From an uncultured Lachnospiraceae bacterium (lineage in GTDB: Bacteria > Bacillota > Clostridia > Lachnospirales > Lachnospiraceae): a stretch of DNA of 46,263 bases. The DNA lies in assembly GCA_905209075.1 (NCBI GenBank), contig CAJLRL010000018.1, forward strand, positions 1 to 46,263, read 5' to 3'. Below the pieces are notes generated by a model. The model had not been told where the DNA came from and did not search any database. It was given only the letters and a program-made list of their open reading frames with translations. Every line of letters begins with the position of its first letter. The first letter of the stretch is position 1. The translations under genes were made by a program, and so were the position numbers. Positions 32,621 through 41,238 of this stretch are shown here, piece by piece.

Positions 32621-32690
32621 TAAGAATGTACTTTCAGAATGCTTCATTTAGAAGACTCCGAGGGTACATAAGAATCAAAAGGAGTAATTC

Positions 32691-33593
32691 ATGAGAAAGA
32701 AATCAATGGTAGAAAATACTGCGAAAATAATATTTCTTATATGTGCGATCGTAGCAATATTCGCGGTAATTTCAATTACTTTATATATGTTCCTGAAAGG
32801 AACGCCGGCATTTGCAAAGGTCGGGGTTATAGATCTTTTGTTTGGAACAGAGTGGGCACCTACTGCGGCAGATCCAAAATATGGAATATTATACATAATA
32901 CTTACTTCGATAATAGGAACGGCAGTATCTATTCTTATCGGTGTGCCTATCGCACTTCTTACAGCAGTATTTTTAACAGAGGTTTCGAATAAAAAGCTTT
33001 CAGCAATAGTGCAGCCGGCAGTAGAGCTTCTGGCAGCTATACCATCTGTTATATATGGACTTTTAGGACTTATGATTTTAAACCCTATTATGTACAAACT
33101 GGAAAAATATTTTTTTGAGGGATCGACGACTCATCAGTTTACAGGTGGTTCGAATCTTCTGGCTGCAATTATTGTTCTTGCGATAATGATCCTGCCTACA
33201 GTAATAAATATGAGCGTTTCTGCAATAAAAGCAGTTCCGCAGCAGATGAGATCAGCTTCACTGGCACTTGGTGCTACAAAGATCCAGACAATATTTAAAG
33301 TGACAATTCCAGCTGCAAAATCTGGAATCATGACGGGGATCGTACTTGGAATCGGACGTGCGCTCGGAGAAGCCATGGCTATCAACATGGTGGCGGGCGG
33401 AACGGTAAGTTTTCCACTTCCGTTCAACTCTGTACGTTTCCTCACAACACAGCTTGTAAGTGAGATGGGATATGCGAGTGGACTCCACAGGCAGGTACTT
33501 TTCTCAGTAGGACTTGTATTGTTTGTATTTATCATGATCATAAATTTCTCACTTATGAAGCTTAAGAAGAAAGGAGCTGTAGAAAATGACTAG
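32691..33593 (+). CDS. pstC: Phosphate ABC transporter permease PstC
   Basis: The 300-aa protein has six predicted membrane segments and the inner-membrane permease EAA-type loop in GRALGEAMAINMVAGG. PSVIYGLLGL and SLALGATKIQTIF are typical PstC motifs. It forms the translocation pore with PstA. The stop overlaps the pstA start by 8 bp. The ATG follows AAGGAG. Confidence 0.95.
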   Translation: MRKKSMVENTAKIIFLICAIVAIFAVISITLYMFLKGTPAFAKVGVIDLLFGTEWAPTAADPKYGILYIILTSIIGTAVSILIGVPIALLTAVFLTEVSNKKLSAIVQPAVELLAAIPSVIYGLLGLMILNPIMYKLEKYFFEGSTTHQFTGGSNLLAAIIVLAIMILPTVINMSVSAIKAVPQQMRSASLALGATKIQTIFKVTIPAAKSGIMTGIVLGIGRALGEAMAINMVAGGTVSFPLPFNSVRFLTTQLVSEMGYASGLHRQVLFSVGLVLFVFIMIINFSLMKLKKKGAVEND

Positions 33594-34449
33594 TATAAAG
33601 GGAAAACGCCACAGAATATCAGATAATATAACATATTTTTTCATATACCTTTGTGCAGCGATTTCTGTTCTGCTTCTTCTTGGAATAATCGTATATGTAT
33701 TTGTGAGGGGAATTGGCCAGATTAATTGGGAATTCCTCACATGTGAGACATCTGTTCTTAAAGGAACGCTTGGAATTGCAGGAAATCTTCTCAATACATT
33801 GTATATCATAGTTATAACTATGATAATAGCTACTCCGGTCGGGGTTGGAGCAGCAGTATACTTAAATGAATATGCAAAGCCGGGAAAATTAGTATCGGGA
33901 ATTGAATTTGCAACAGAGACACTTTCAGGTATCCCATCTATTATATTCGGCCTTTTTGGAATGATGTTTTTTGGACAGACACTTGGAATGGGATATAGTA
34001 TATTGACAGGATCGCTGACCCTTGTACTTATGGTTCTTCCTCTCATAACCAGAAATACGCAGGAAGCGTTAAAAACAGTGCCTGACAGTTACAGACATGG
34101 TGCGGTCGGACTTGGAGCCGGTAAATGGCACACGATCCGCACGATCCTTCTTCCATCGGCGATGCCGGGAATCATCACAGGTGTAATCCTTGCGATCGGA
34201 CGTATTGTAGGAGAATCGGCAGCACTTCTTTTTACAGCCGGAAGTGCAGGAATGCTTCCAAAAACCGGCAGTGGATTTTTTTCAAAGATATTCCAGTCAG
34301 GAGGAACACTTACCATAAAGCTGTATCTTTCAGCAACAAGTGAAGGAAAATTTGATGTTGCGTTTGGAATTGCGGTTGTACTGCTTGTGATCGTATTCCT
34401 TATCAACATATTGACAAAAGTGCTTGCTAAAAAATTTCAGGCAAAATAG
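33586..34449 (+). CDS. pstA: Phosphate ABC transporter permease PstA
   Basis: The 287-aa protein has about six membrane segments, LSGIPSIIFGLFGMMFFG, and the EAA-type loop GRIVGESAALLFTAGS. It pairs with PstC. The ATPase gene pstB and the regulator phoU, which normally follow, are absent: a terminator and a sensor kinase gene come next. Confidence 0.95.
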   Translation: MTSIKGKRHRISDNITYFFIYLCAAISVLLLLGIIVYVFVRGIGQINWEFLTCETSVLKGTLGIAGNLLNTLYIIVITMIIATPVGVGAAVYLNEYAKPGKLVSGIEFATETLSGIPSIIFGLFGMMFFGQTLGMGYSILTGSLTLVLMVLPLITRNTQEALKTVPDSYRHGAVGLGAGKWHTIRTILLPSAMPGIITGVILAIGRIVGESAALLFTAGSAGMLPKTGSGFFSKIFQSGGTLTIKLYLSATSEGKFDVAFGIAVVLLVIVFLINILTKVLAKKFQAK

Positions 34450-34484
34450 CTGAAACAATGTAGTTTATTTGTATCAATATCAGA

Positions 34485-34519
34485 AAATCGCTTATACCGT
34501 GAGGATAAGCGGTTTTTTT
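34485..34519 (+). terminator. Rho-independent terminator after pstA
   Basis: CGCTTAT pairs with ATAAGCG around a 9-nt loop, followed by a run of T. It closes the pst transcript without pstB. Confidence 0.85.
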
Positions 34520-34577
34520 TACAATTTTTAAATTTAATGGAAAATTTAGACAGTGTTTAGTGGGTGTATGATATAAT
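34517..34577 (+). promoter_or_regulatory. Possible promoter region of the second two-component system
   Basis: TTTTACA (34517-34523) is shared with the putative PhoB boxes, but it grows out of the terminator T-run and its 11-bp partner (TTAAATT) is weak. TATAAT at 34572-34577 could be the -10. Phosphate control is only suggested. Confidence 0.3.
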
Positions 34578-34619
34578 TAGGAATGATATAAAGTAATTTG
34601 GATATATTTTGGAGGCACT

Positions 34620-36110
34620 ATGAAAATAAAGAGCAAACTTATGATATCATTTCTGATAATTATTTTAGTTCCGGTACTTTTATCATGTGCTGTTCTGGCT
34701 GGATTTCATAATTTCCAGATAAAAGCGATAAATGAAAGCTACGGAATTACAGATTCAGAAGAAATGTGGCTTACGAATTCGGTTCTTCTTCTGAAAAAGG
34801 TCACTGAGCAGGATTATGCAAAATATGCAGAACTGGCCGCAGATGATCCGGATAAGCTATTGGATGAGAAATACCTTGAGCAGGAGAATGAGGCACTCAG
34901 TGAGAAGTATTCATACTTAATTGTAAAAAATGGTGCAAATATTATATTTAACGGAGGTGAGGATAACAGGGACGTTCTTCTGACACTTCCTAAGATCTCA
35001 AATGTACAGAGCGGCTCGGAAGTCACCAGCTTTATGGACAGCGATGATAAGGTGATCATTAAACAGTTAAATTTCACAGATATGCAGAAAAATCAAGATG
35101 CATTGTACATTGTAACATCGACACAGAGCGTTGTTCCTGAGGTTAAACATTTTATGATCGAGCTTATTATAGCAATACTTATAATACTTGTGGTAACGGC
35201 TGTTATGCTCATAGTCTGGATACATAGAAGTCTTCTTAATCCGATAAAAAAACTTCAGTTTGCTGCTGAAAACATCAAGGAGGGTAATCTGGACTTTTCA
35301 CTTGAGACAAGTTCATCGGATGGTGAGCTAGGAGAACTTTGCGTTACATTTGAGCAGATGCGTCAGCGTCTTAAGAGTAATGCCGAAGAAAAAATCACCA
35401 ACGAGACGGAGAATAGAACTCTCATAAGCAATATCGCACATGATTTAAAAACACCGATCACTGCCGTAAAAGGTTATTCGGAGGGAATACTAGATGGGGT
35501 TGCAAATACGCCGGAGAAGATTGATAAGTATGTCAGGACGATATATAATAAAGCAAGTGAGATGGATACACTTATAAACGAGCTCACGCTTTATTCAAAA
35601 ATTGATACAAACCGCATACCATATAATTTTGCAAAAATCAACGTTACAGAATATTTCAGTGATTGTGTCGAGGAGATTGGTCTTGATCTCGAGGCAAAAA
35701 ATATAGAACTGTCATATTCAAATTATGTTGATAAAAAAACGCTGATCATAGCTGATCCGGAACAGATACGACGTGTAATAAATAATATTATCGGAAATTC
35801 TGTAAAATATATGGACAAAACAAATGGTTCTATAAATATCAGAATAAATGATGTCGGAGACTTTATACAGGTTGAGATAGAAGATAATGGTCGAGGAATA
35901 GCCCAGAAAGATCTGCCATATATATTTGATCGTTTTTATCGTGCAGATGCGTCACGAAATTCTGTAACAGGTGGAAGCGGAATAGGACTTTCAATAGTCA
36001 AAAAAATAATAGAAGACCATGGTGGCAAAATATGGGCGACAAGTAAAGAAGGAAGCGGAACAAAGATGGTTTTTGTTATCCGTAAATATCAGGAGGTGCC
36101 AAATGAGTAA
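34620..36110 (+). CDS. Sensor histidine kinase next to pst (PhoR candidate)
   Basis: The 496-aa kinase has TM1 at ~8-27, an extracellular domain to ~175, TM2 at ~178-200, a HAMP domain (LLNPIKKLQFAAENIKEGNLDF), the H-box AHDLKTPIT with H274, and a HATPase domain (N-box VINNIIGNSVKY, G-box GGSGIGLS). The stop overlaps the regulator gene by 8 bp. Its position after pstA suggests it is the PhoR-type phosphate sensor, but no sequence feature proves that. Confidence 0.9.
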   Translation: MKIKSKLMISFLIIILVPVLLSCAVLAGFHNFQIKAINESYGITDSEEMWLTNSVLLLKKVTEQDYAKYAELAADDPDKLLDEKYLEQENEALSEKYSYLIVKNGANIIFNGGEDNRDVLLTLPKISNVQSGSEVTSFMDSDDKVIIKQLNFTDMQKNQDALYIVTSTQSVVPEVKHFMIELIIAILIILVVTAVMLIVWIHRSLLNPIKKLQFAAENIKEGNLDFSLETSSSDGELGELCVTFEQMRQRLKSNAEEKITNETENRTLISNIAHDLKTPITAVKGYSEGILDGVANTPEKIDKYVRTIYNKASEMDTLINELTLYSKIDTNRIPYNFAKINVTEYFSDCVEEIGLDLEAKNIELSYSNYVDKKTLIIADPEQIRRVINNIIGNSVKYMDKTNGSINIRINDVGDFIQVEIEDNGRGIAQKDLPYIFDRFYRADASRNSVTGGSGIGLSIVKKIIEDHGGKIWATSKEGSGTKMVFVIRKYQEVPNE

Positions 36111-36792
36111 AATTTTAATAGTGGAAGATGAGGTTGCAATTGCAGATCTTGAGAAAGACTATCTGGAGCTTAGCGGGTTCGAGGTAGAAGTTGAAAACGA
36201 TGGAACAAATGGACTTGCGAGAGCACTAGCAGAAGATTTTGATCTGTTTATACTTGATCTTATGCTGCCGGGAATTGATGGATTTGAGATATGCAAGCAG
36301 ATCCGTGGAAAGAAAAATACACCTATTTTGATGGTATCAGCAAAAAAAGATGATATAGATAAGATAAGGGGACTTGGACTTGGAGCAGATGATTATGTGA
36401 CCAAGCCATTCTCTCCATCAGAGCTTGTTGCAAGGGTAAAAGCTCATCTTGCCAGATATGAGCGTCTTATCGGAAGCAACACGCCAGAGAATGATATCGT
36501 AGAAATCCGTGGAATCAAAATCGATAAAACGGCAAGACGAGTATGGATAAACGGGGAAGAAAAGCAGTTTACAACAAAAGAATTTGACCTGCTTACATTC
36601 CTCGCAGAAAATCCAAATCACGTATTTACCAAGGAGGAATTATTCAAGGAAATCTGGAATATGGATTCGATAGGAGATATTGCGACAGTAACCGTACATA
36701 TCAAGAAAATCCGTGAGAAAATCGAGATGAACACTGCAAAGCCTCAGTATATTGAGACTATTTGGGGTGTGGGATACAGATTTAAGCTGTAG
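36103..36792 (+). CDS. OmpR-family response regulator (PhoB/PhoP candidate)
   Basis: The receiver has the acidic pair in VEDEVA, D52 (FILDLMLPG) and K in VTKPFS. A winged-helix DNA-binding domain ends in WGVGYRFKL. The open frame extends upstream to 36019, but ATG 36103 has a strong AGGAGG just before it, giving 229 aa. It overlaps the kinase gene by 8 bp. By position it is the best local candidate to bind the TTTTACA repeats. Confidence 0.92.
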   Translation: MSKILIVEDEVAIADLEKDYLELSGFEVEVENDGTNGLARALAEDFDLFILDLMLPGIDGFEICKQIRGKKNTPILMVSAKKDDIDKIRGLGLGADDYVTKPFSPSELVARVKAHLARYERLIGSNTPENDIVEIRGIKIDKTARRVWINGEEKQFTTKEFDLLTFLAENPNHVFTKEELFKEIWNMDSIGDIATVTVHIKKIREKIEMNTAKPQYIETIWGVGYRFKL

Positions 36793-36805
36793 ATTTGAAT
36801 TTTAA

Positions 36806-36843
36806 GGGCTGCGTCACTTGGATGGTGAGGCGGTCTTTTATTT
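36806..36843 (+). terminator. Probable terminator after the second two-component system
   Basis: GGCTGCGTCAC and GTGAGGCGGTC pair imperfectly and are followed by TTTTATTTT. The stem has mismatches, so strength is uncertain. Confidence 0.5.
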
Positions 36844-37009
36844 TGTGCACGCAGATCATGGATATAAGAAATAATCTTATCAGCGTATTGTTATAATACA
36901 CCAGAAAATATAAAAGAAAAAATAATAATGAACCATATTTTTTTACATGACAATATATAAGTGTAAGGACATAGTTCCTAATCTTAATCGCGACTAAGAG
37001 GAAACCACA

Positions 37010-37537
37010 ATGACGATTCAGGAATTGGAAAAATTTATTGAAAAGTATGGCAGCAGCATATATTCATTTTGCAGGAAACTGTGTATAGACAATGATTTTG
37101 CAGATGAATTATATCAGGAAGTATGGCTTAAAGCTATACAGGATATAGACAAAATCAATGCAGGCGGGAATGTAAAAAGTTTTTTGCTTTCGTTGGCAGT
37201 TGGGATATGGAAAAACAACAAGAAGAAATATGCAATCAGGTATAGAATAGCACCGAGCGTCACTCTTACAGACGAAATTGAACATAATATCAGTGATAAG
37301 AGCCAGGATATTCTTGAGCAGGTTATCATAGAGGAAAGAAAGCAGGCTGTATTAGAGGCGGTGTCAAAGCTTGATGATGTATATAGAGTACCAATTCTCC
37401 TATTTTACATGGAAGGACAGTCAATAAAAGCAATAGCAAAGGAAATACATGTACCGGAAGGAACTGTAAAAAGAAGATTATGGGCAGCTAGAAAAAAATT
37501 ATCCCAGGAGCTGGAGGTATATATTGGTCATGAATAA
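37010..37537 (+). CDS. ECF-type RNA polymerase sigma factor
   Basis: The 175-aa protein has sigma region 2 at ~10-75 (YSFCRKLCIDNDFADELYQEVWLKA) and region 4 at ~115-165 (LDDVYRVPILLFYMEGQSIKAIAKE, then VPEGTVKRRLWAARKKL). It is followed by a membrane protein overlapping by up to 14 bp, which probably is its anti-sigma factor. The RBS is AGAGGA. Its regulon is unknown. Confidence 0.92.
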   Translation: MTIQELEKFIEKYGSSIYSFCRKLCIDNDFADELYQEVWLKAIQDIDKINAGGNVKSFLLSLAVGIWKNNKKKYAIRYRIAPSVTLTDEIEHNISDKSQDILEQVIIEERKQAVLEAVSKLDDVYRVPILLFYMEGQSIKAIAKEIHVPEGTVKRRLWAARKKLSQELEVYIGHE

Positions 37538-38660
37538 ATTGGATACTATTTTATATGAGGCTTTAGAGGAAAAGGATGTTCCTTCAAAAATGCTGAATCG
37601 CCAGATTTTAGAAAAGGCAGATATGGAGGAAAAGAAAATGAAGAAAAATAAAAAAAATATGGCAGCAGCTGCGGCAGTTACTCTTTTTGTTGCATTTGCG
37701 GGAAGTGCTACAGCATATGCCGCATACAGATATATGAATTCAAGTGAGGTTGCAAATGCCGTTTCCAATAACGATAATCTTGCAAGAGCGTTTGAGAGCA
37801 AGGATGCAATTTCTATTAATGAGGTTCAGAAATCGGGAGATTATGTGTTTAATTTAATGGGAATTGTCACAGGCAGTAACCTTGCACCATATGTATCAGA
37901 TGATTCCAAAAATAAAATTGACGATAGGAAAACATATATTACTATGGCAATTTCTAAGAATGATGGAGACGATATGCCAGACAGAAATTTCTGTGTATCG
38001 CCACTTATAGGAGGTGTACCATTTGATGTGGCAAACAATGGAACACTTGATACACAGTTAATATGGTTTGAACAGGATGGTGTGATTTATGAACTTGTAG
38101 AGTGTGACAACCTTGAAATGTTTGCTGACAGAGGTGTGTGGATATCAGCTGTAGACAGCTTCGGAGATGAAGAACATGCGTATTTGATGGATGAAGCTGG
38201 CTGTTATATGAAAAATAGTGCTTACGAAGGATTTAGTGCATTATTTAAAATTCCTTTTGATACATCAAAAGCAGACAGAGCCGCGGCGGATAAGTATCTT
38301 AAAAAAATTGAAGATGAAAACAGTCTGGACACTGAACAGAATATAGACGATAATACAGCAATATCTGAATTTATGAAATCATTAGAAAATATAAGTCAGG
38401 ATGAAATAGACGAGAGATTTGATGAGGTTGAAGGTCATACAGTGACAGCAGAGCCTGATGCCGATGGAAATATTGACATGACATATGTGGAAGATGATGT
38501 CACATGCGGTGTAAGCGGTAATATAAATTATATTATGCCGGATGATAAAGACTTTGTAGTGGCTGATGTATTATCAGGAGACAATGGTCCGGATGGTTTT
38601 ATTGCAATCTACAGGAATGATGATGGCAGTTTTACATGTAAGGAATACAAATTAAAATAG
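37524..38660 (+). CDS. Probable membrane anti-sigma factor
   Basis: The 378-aa protein has a short cytoplasmic N-terminus (about 45 residues), one membrane helix (MAAAAAVTLFVAFAGSATAYAAY, ~46-67) and a large extracellular domain with no family I can name, acidic towards the C-terminus. That architecture and its overlap with the ECF gene suggest an anti-sigma factor (RsiV/DUF4179-like organisation). The start is uncertain: TTG 37524 has GGAGG at 37513-37517 with good spacing, whereas ATG 37530 lies further away. Confidence 0.75.
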   Translation: MVMNKLDTILYEALEEKDVPSKMLNRQILEKADMEEKKMKKNKKNMAAAAAVTLFVAFAGSATAYAAYRYMNSSEVANAVSNNDNLARAFESKDAISINEVQKSGDYVFNLMGIVTGSNLAPYVSDDSKNKIDDRKTYITMAISKNDGDDMPDRNFCVSPLIGGVPFDVANNGTLDTQLIWFEQDGVIYELVECDNLEMFADRGVWISAVDSFGDEEHAYLMDEAGCYMKNSAYEGFSALFKIPFDTSKADRAAADKYLKKIEDENSLDTEQNIDDNTAISEFMKSLENISQDEIDERFDEVEGHTVTAEPDADGNIDMTYVEDDVTCGVSGNINYIMPDDKDFVVADVLSGDNGPDGFIAIYRNDDGSFTCKEYKLK

Positions 38661-38711
38661 CAGATAAAAATAGAACGAAGATAACGACTTAGTAAATTTT
38701 AAAAATATGTG

Positions 38712-38755
38712 AAAAAGCACCGAAAATCAGGGACTACTGGTTTTTCAGTGCTTTT
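38712..38755 (+). terminator. Terminator after the anti-sigma gene
   Basis: AAAAGCACCGAAAA pairs with TTTTTCAGTGCTTTT around a 12-nt loop, with a T-rich tail. It could also serve the convergent nitroreductase gene. Confidence 0.75.
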
Positions 38756-38807
38756 CTTTTATACAACAGTTTTAATAATTTTTTTGCTATCCACAATTAT
38801 GTCTTGT

Positions 38808-39344
38808 TTAGAAGAACTTTACAATATCCTCAGGAGACTTACGTTTTGGCTTTTCAGGTGTAGTTTTTCCGTATCCTACAGCAATAACCGCAACAACAGT
38901 TTCTGTATCCGGGATGCTTAACTGCTTGCGGATTGCTTCTCCGTCACGTATACCCATGATAAGAGTATCGAGTCCAAGCTCTTTTGCTTTAAGTACAAAG
39001 TTTTCATTGTGGAGTCCGAGATCATAATATCCCCAGCCATTACCACATTCATTATCAGGGTTGCCCTCACGGTCAAAGCCGGAACGGTTTGAAACAAATG
39101 TAGTGACTACGAGTGCTGCTCCGTGAGAACTTCTGGCGTTAAATTCAGGCAGACAATCAGCGGCAAATTTTTCTTTTATATCATCACTTAATATGCAGTA
39201 ATATCTTGCAGTCTGTGAGTTTTTCCATGAAGGTGCCTGTATGCCGGCTTCTATTAATGTTTTTATCTGATCTTCTGTGACTGCTTTTGTTTCGTCAAAA
39301 GCGCGTACACTTCTTCTTGCTTCAAGTAATGTTTCAAATTCCAT
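38808..39344 (-). CDS. Nitroreductase-family protein
   Basis: The 178-aa protein is a short FMN-dependent nitroreductase-like enzyme: LEARRSVRAFDE gives the FMN phosphate contact, followed by QAPSWKNSQTARYYCI, then LGLDTLIMGIRD and VAVIAVGYG. It probably reduces nitro or quinone compounds with NAD(P)H. An AGGAGG site precedes the ATG. It is monocistronic, and small palindromes lie in its upstream region. Confidence 0.9.
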   Translation of the reverse strand: MEFETLLEARRSVRAFDETKAVTEDQIKTLIEAGIQAPSWKNSQTARYYCILSDDIKEKFAADCLPEFNARSSHGAALVVTTFVSNRSGFDREGNPDNECGNGWGYYDLGLHNENFVLKAKELGLDTLIMGIRDGEAIRKQLSIPDTETVVAVIAVGYGKTTPEKPKRKSPEDIVKFF

Positions 39345-39399
39345 GATTTTCCTCCTAAAAGTGTATATGTATTGTATCGTTGATTTCCATGTTTTATAG

Positions 39400-39411
39400 T
39401 TACTACAGTAA
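39400..39411. promoter_or_regulatory. Small palindrome upstream of nitroreductase
   Basis: TTACT-AC-AGTAA, about 55 bp before the nitroreductase start on the minus strand. Position and symmetry suit an operator for a HxlR- or MarR-type regulator, but none is encoded in the window. Confidence 0.35.
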
Positions 39412-39449
39412 TATAATTTTTAATGTAAGTTAAAGCTGTTCAATGGAAA

Positions 39450-39465
39450 GTTAGAATATACTAAC
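39450..39465. promoter_or_regulatory. Small palindrome in the nitroreductase-MATE spacer
   Basis: GTTAG-AATATA-CTAAC is a perfect 5-bp inverted repeat. It might regulate either divergent gene. Support is only from symmetry. Confidence 0.3.
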
Positions 39466-39501
39466 AGGTTACACCATACTTATATTACAAAAGAGCAGAT
39501 G

Positions 39502-39616
39502 TGTCAAGCTATGCGCCATAGTGTAATTATTGAGTGACTACAGCCTTGCCTCGTAGAGGCATTTTAAAGGGGCTCTAATCGTTGCTGGTCACACTGTCAG
39601 GTGTGATCAGTAACAA
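39502..39616. repeat. Full-length copy B of the dispersed hairpin repeat
   Basis: TGTCAAGCTATGCGCCA (39502-39518) is identical to copy A. The middle stem is CTACAGCC (39538-39545) with GGCTCTA (one mismatch). The inner stem is TGCCTC/GAGGCA (39547-39552, 39556-39561); copy A has ATGCATC/GATGCAT here, so both arms changed together. The last hairpin GTTGCTGGTCACAC.../...GTGTGATCAGTAAC lies at 39581-39614. The outer right arm is degenerate. It precedes the MATE gene by about 100 bp. Confidence 0.8.
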
Positions 39617-39716
39617 TAGCATAAAATAATAACTAAGAAAAAGTATAAAATGTTTGAAAAATAAAGTATGCCGTAGTAGAATAGTAGCATTACACAGAAG
39701 AAACAGGGGGGAAGAC

Positions 39717-41102
39717 ATGCATAAATTCAGACAAAAATATATAGGGGACAAAGCATTTTATAAGCGCTATCTAATGCTGGCCATACCAATGATAATCCAG
39801 AATGCAATCACAAATCTGGTAAGCTTTCTGGACAACATTATGGTAGGACAGCTTGGTACAGAGCAGATGTCGGGCGTAGCGATCGTAAACCAGCTCATAT
39901 TTGTGTACAATTTGGCGGTGTTTGGAGCAGTGTCAGCGGCAAGTATATTCGGAGCGCAGTACTTTGGAAAGGGAAATCATAAGGGGCATATGTATTCCTT
40001 TAGATTCAAGCTGTATGCAGCGCTGCTTGTGACGGCAATAGCGATGGCTTTGTTTATCACAAATGGGACAGGTCTTATATCACTTTATCTGACAGATACA
40101 GCAGGAAACGGTGCCACAGAAGCAGCACTGGCATATGGAAAGGAATATCTGGAAATCGTTATGATAGGTCTCATACCATTTGCGGTGACACAGGCATATG
40201 CGACAAACATAAAGGAGACAGGACAGACCATTGTACCGATGGCAGCAAGCTTTGCAGCAGTCGGAAGCAATGCGGTGCTTGATTTTCTGCTCATCTTCGG
40301 AATCGGTCCTATACCAAAGCTTGGTGTGGCTGGAGCTGCTATTGCCACGGTAATGTCGAGGTATATAGAAACCATAATAGTTGTGCTGTGGGCACATAAA
40401 AACAGGGATAAGAACAGATATCTCGAGGGCGCTTACAGAGGAATAGGGATGCCGTTTGATGAGTTTAAGACTATATTCATCAAGGGACTGCCACTCATGC
40501 TCAATGAGCTGTTCTGGGCAGCCGGCATGACGATGGTTACACAGTGTTATTCAGTCAGAGGACTTTCGGTAATTGCAGGACTTAACATTGCGACAACGAT
40601 AACAAACCTTTTCAATATCGTGTTTATACAGCTTGGCGCATGCATAAGCATAGTTGTGGGACAGTATCTTGGAGCAGGTGAGCTTGAAAAGGCAAAGGAT
40701 GCAGATAACAAGATGATAGTGTTCAGTGTATTCTGCTGCTCAATAATGGCGGTATTTATGCTTCTGGTAGGCGGATTTTTCCCACAGATATATAATACAA
40801 CAGATGAAATCAAGTCACTCGCAACAAGCTTCATAGCAGTATCAGCGATAATCATGCCGTTTTGTGCATTTACGCATTCGTCGTATTTCACACTCCGCTC
40901 AGGTGGCAAGACACTGGTCACATTTCTGTTTGACTCGGTATTTACCTGGGTGATAGTGGTGCCGGTGGCATTTGTGCTTGCCAGATATACCGGACTTGGC
41001 ATAGTTGCAGTGTACTTCCTGGTGCAGGCCACAGAGCTGATAAAGGTAGTCATCGGATATTTCATGGTAAAAAGCGATGTGTGGCTTGTGCAGATGGTAT
41101 AG
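39717..41102 (+). CDS. MATE-family multidrug efflux transporter
   Basis: The 461-aa protein has about 12 membrane helices and begins MHKFRQKYIG. MIIQNAITNLVSFLDNIMVG is the usual first-helix motif of MATE transporters, and the symmetric half follows near residue 245 (GLPLMLNELFWAAGMTM). It expels cationic or organic compounds using a Na+ or H+ gradient. I take ATG 39717, which has a G-run at 39706-39711; the open frame begins at 39654 but has no ribosome site there. The neighbour nitroreductase is divergent. Confidence 0.92.
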   Translation: MHKFRQKYIGDKAFYKRYLMLAIPMIIQNAITNLVSFLDNIMVGQLGTEQMSGVAIVNQLIFVYNLAVFGAVSAASIFGAQYFGKGNHKGHMYSFRFKLYAALLVTAIAMALFITNGTGLISLYLTDTAGNGATEAALAYGKEYLEIVMIGLIPFAVTQAYATNIKETGQTIVPMAASFAAVGSNAVLDFLLIFGIGPIPKLGVAGAAIATVMSRYIETIIVVLWAHKNRDKNRYLEGAYRGIGMPFDEFKTIFIKGLPLMLNELFWAAGMTMVTQCYSVRGLSVIAGLNIATTITNLFNIVFIQLGACISIVVGQYLGAGELEKAKDADNKMIVFSVFCCSIMAVFMLLVGGFFPQIYNTTDEIKSLATSFIAVSAIIMPFCAFTHSSYFTLRSGGKTLVTFLFDSVFTWVIVVPVAFVLARYTGLGIVAVYFLVQATELIKVVIGYFMVKSDVWLVQMV

Positions 41103-41168
41103 GAATGTAAGTCATTATCTTGCGGAAATGTAAAATAAAAGTTATACTGTAGCTATTAAAGAAATCGT

Positions 41169-41200
41169 GTTACTGTTCACATTATAGTGTGACAGGTAAC
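41169..41200. repeat. Dispersed hairpin repeat, copy E
   Basis: GTTACTGTTCACAT and AGTGTGACAGGTAAC form an imperfect stem in the MATE-AAA spacer, 39 bp before the AAA gene. Flanking sequence AATCGTG resembles that of other copies. Confidence 0.7.
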
Positions 41201-41238
41201 ATAGGGTTGGCATATTTTATGAGTATGGAGGGGCACAC

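Larger units (their letters stand above)
39345..39716. other. Intergenic region between nitroreductase and MATE genes
   Basis: This 372-bp divergent spacer holds two short palindromes and the ~115-bp repeat copy B. The rest is AT-rich with no coding capacity seen. The MATE start (ATG 39717) has a G-run at 39706-39711 before it. Confidence 0.7.

Noticed and set aside
36019..36102. Longer start for the response regulator at 36103
   Set aside because: The extra residues are out-of-frame reading of the kinase gene; AGGAGG precedes ATG 36103.
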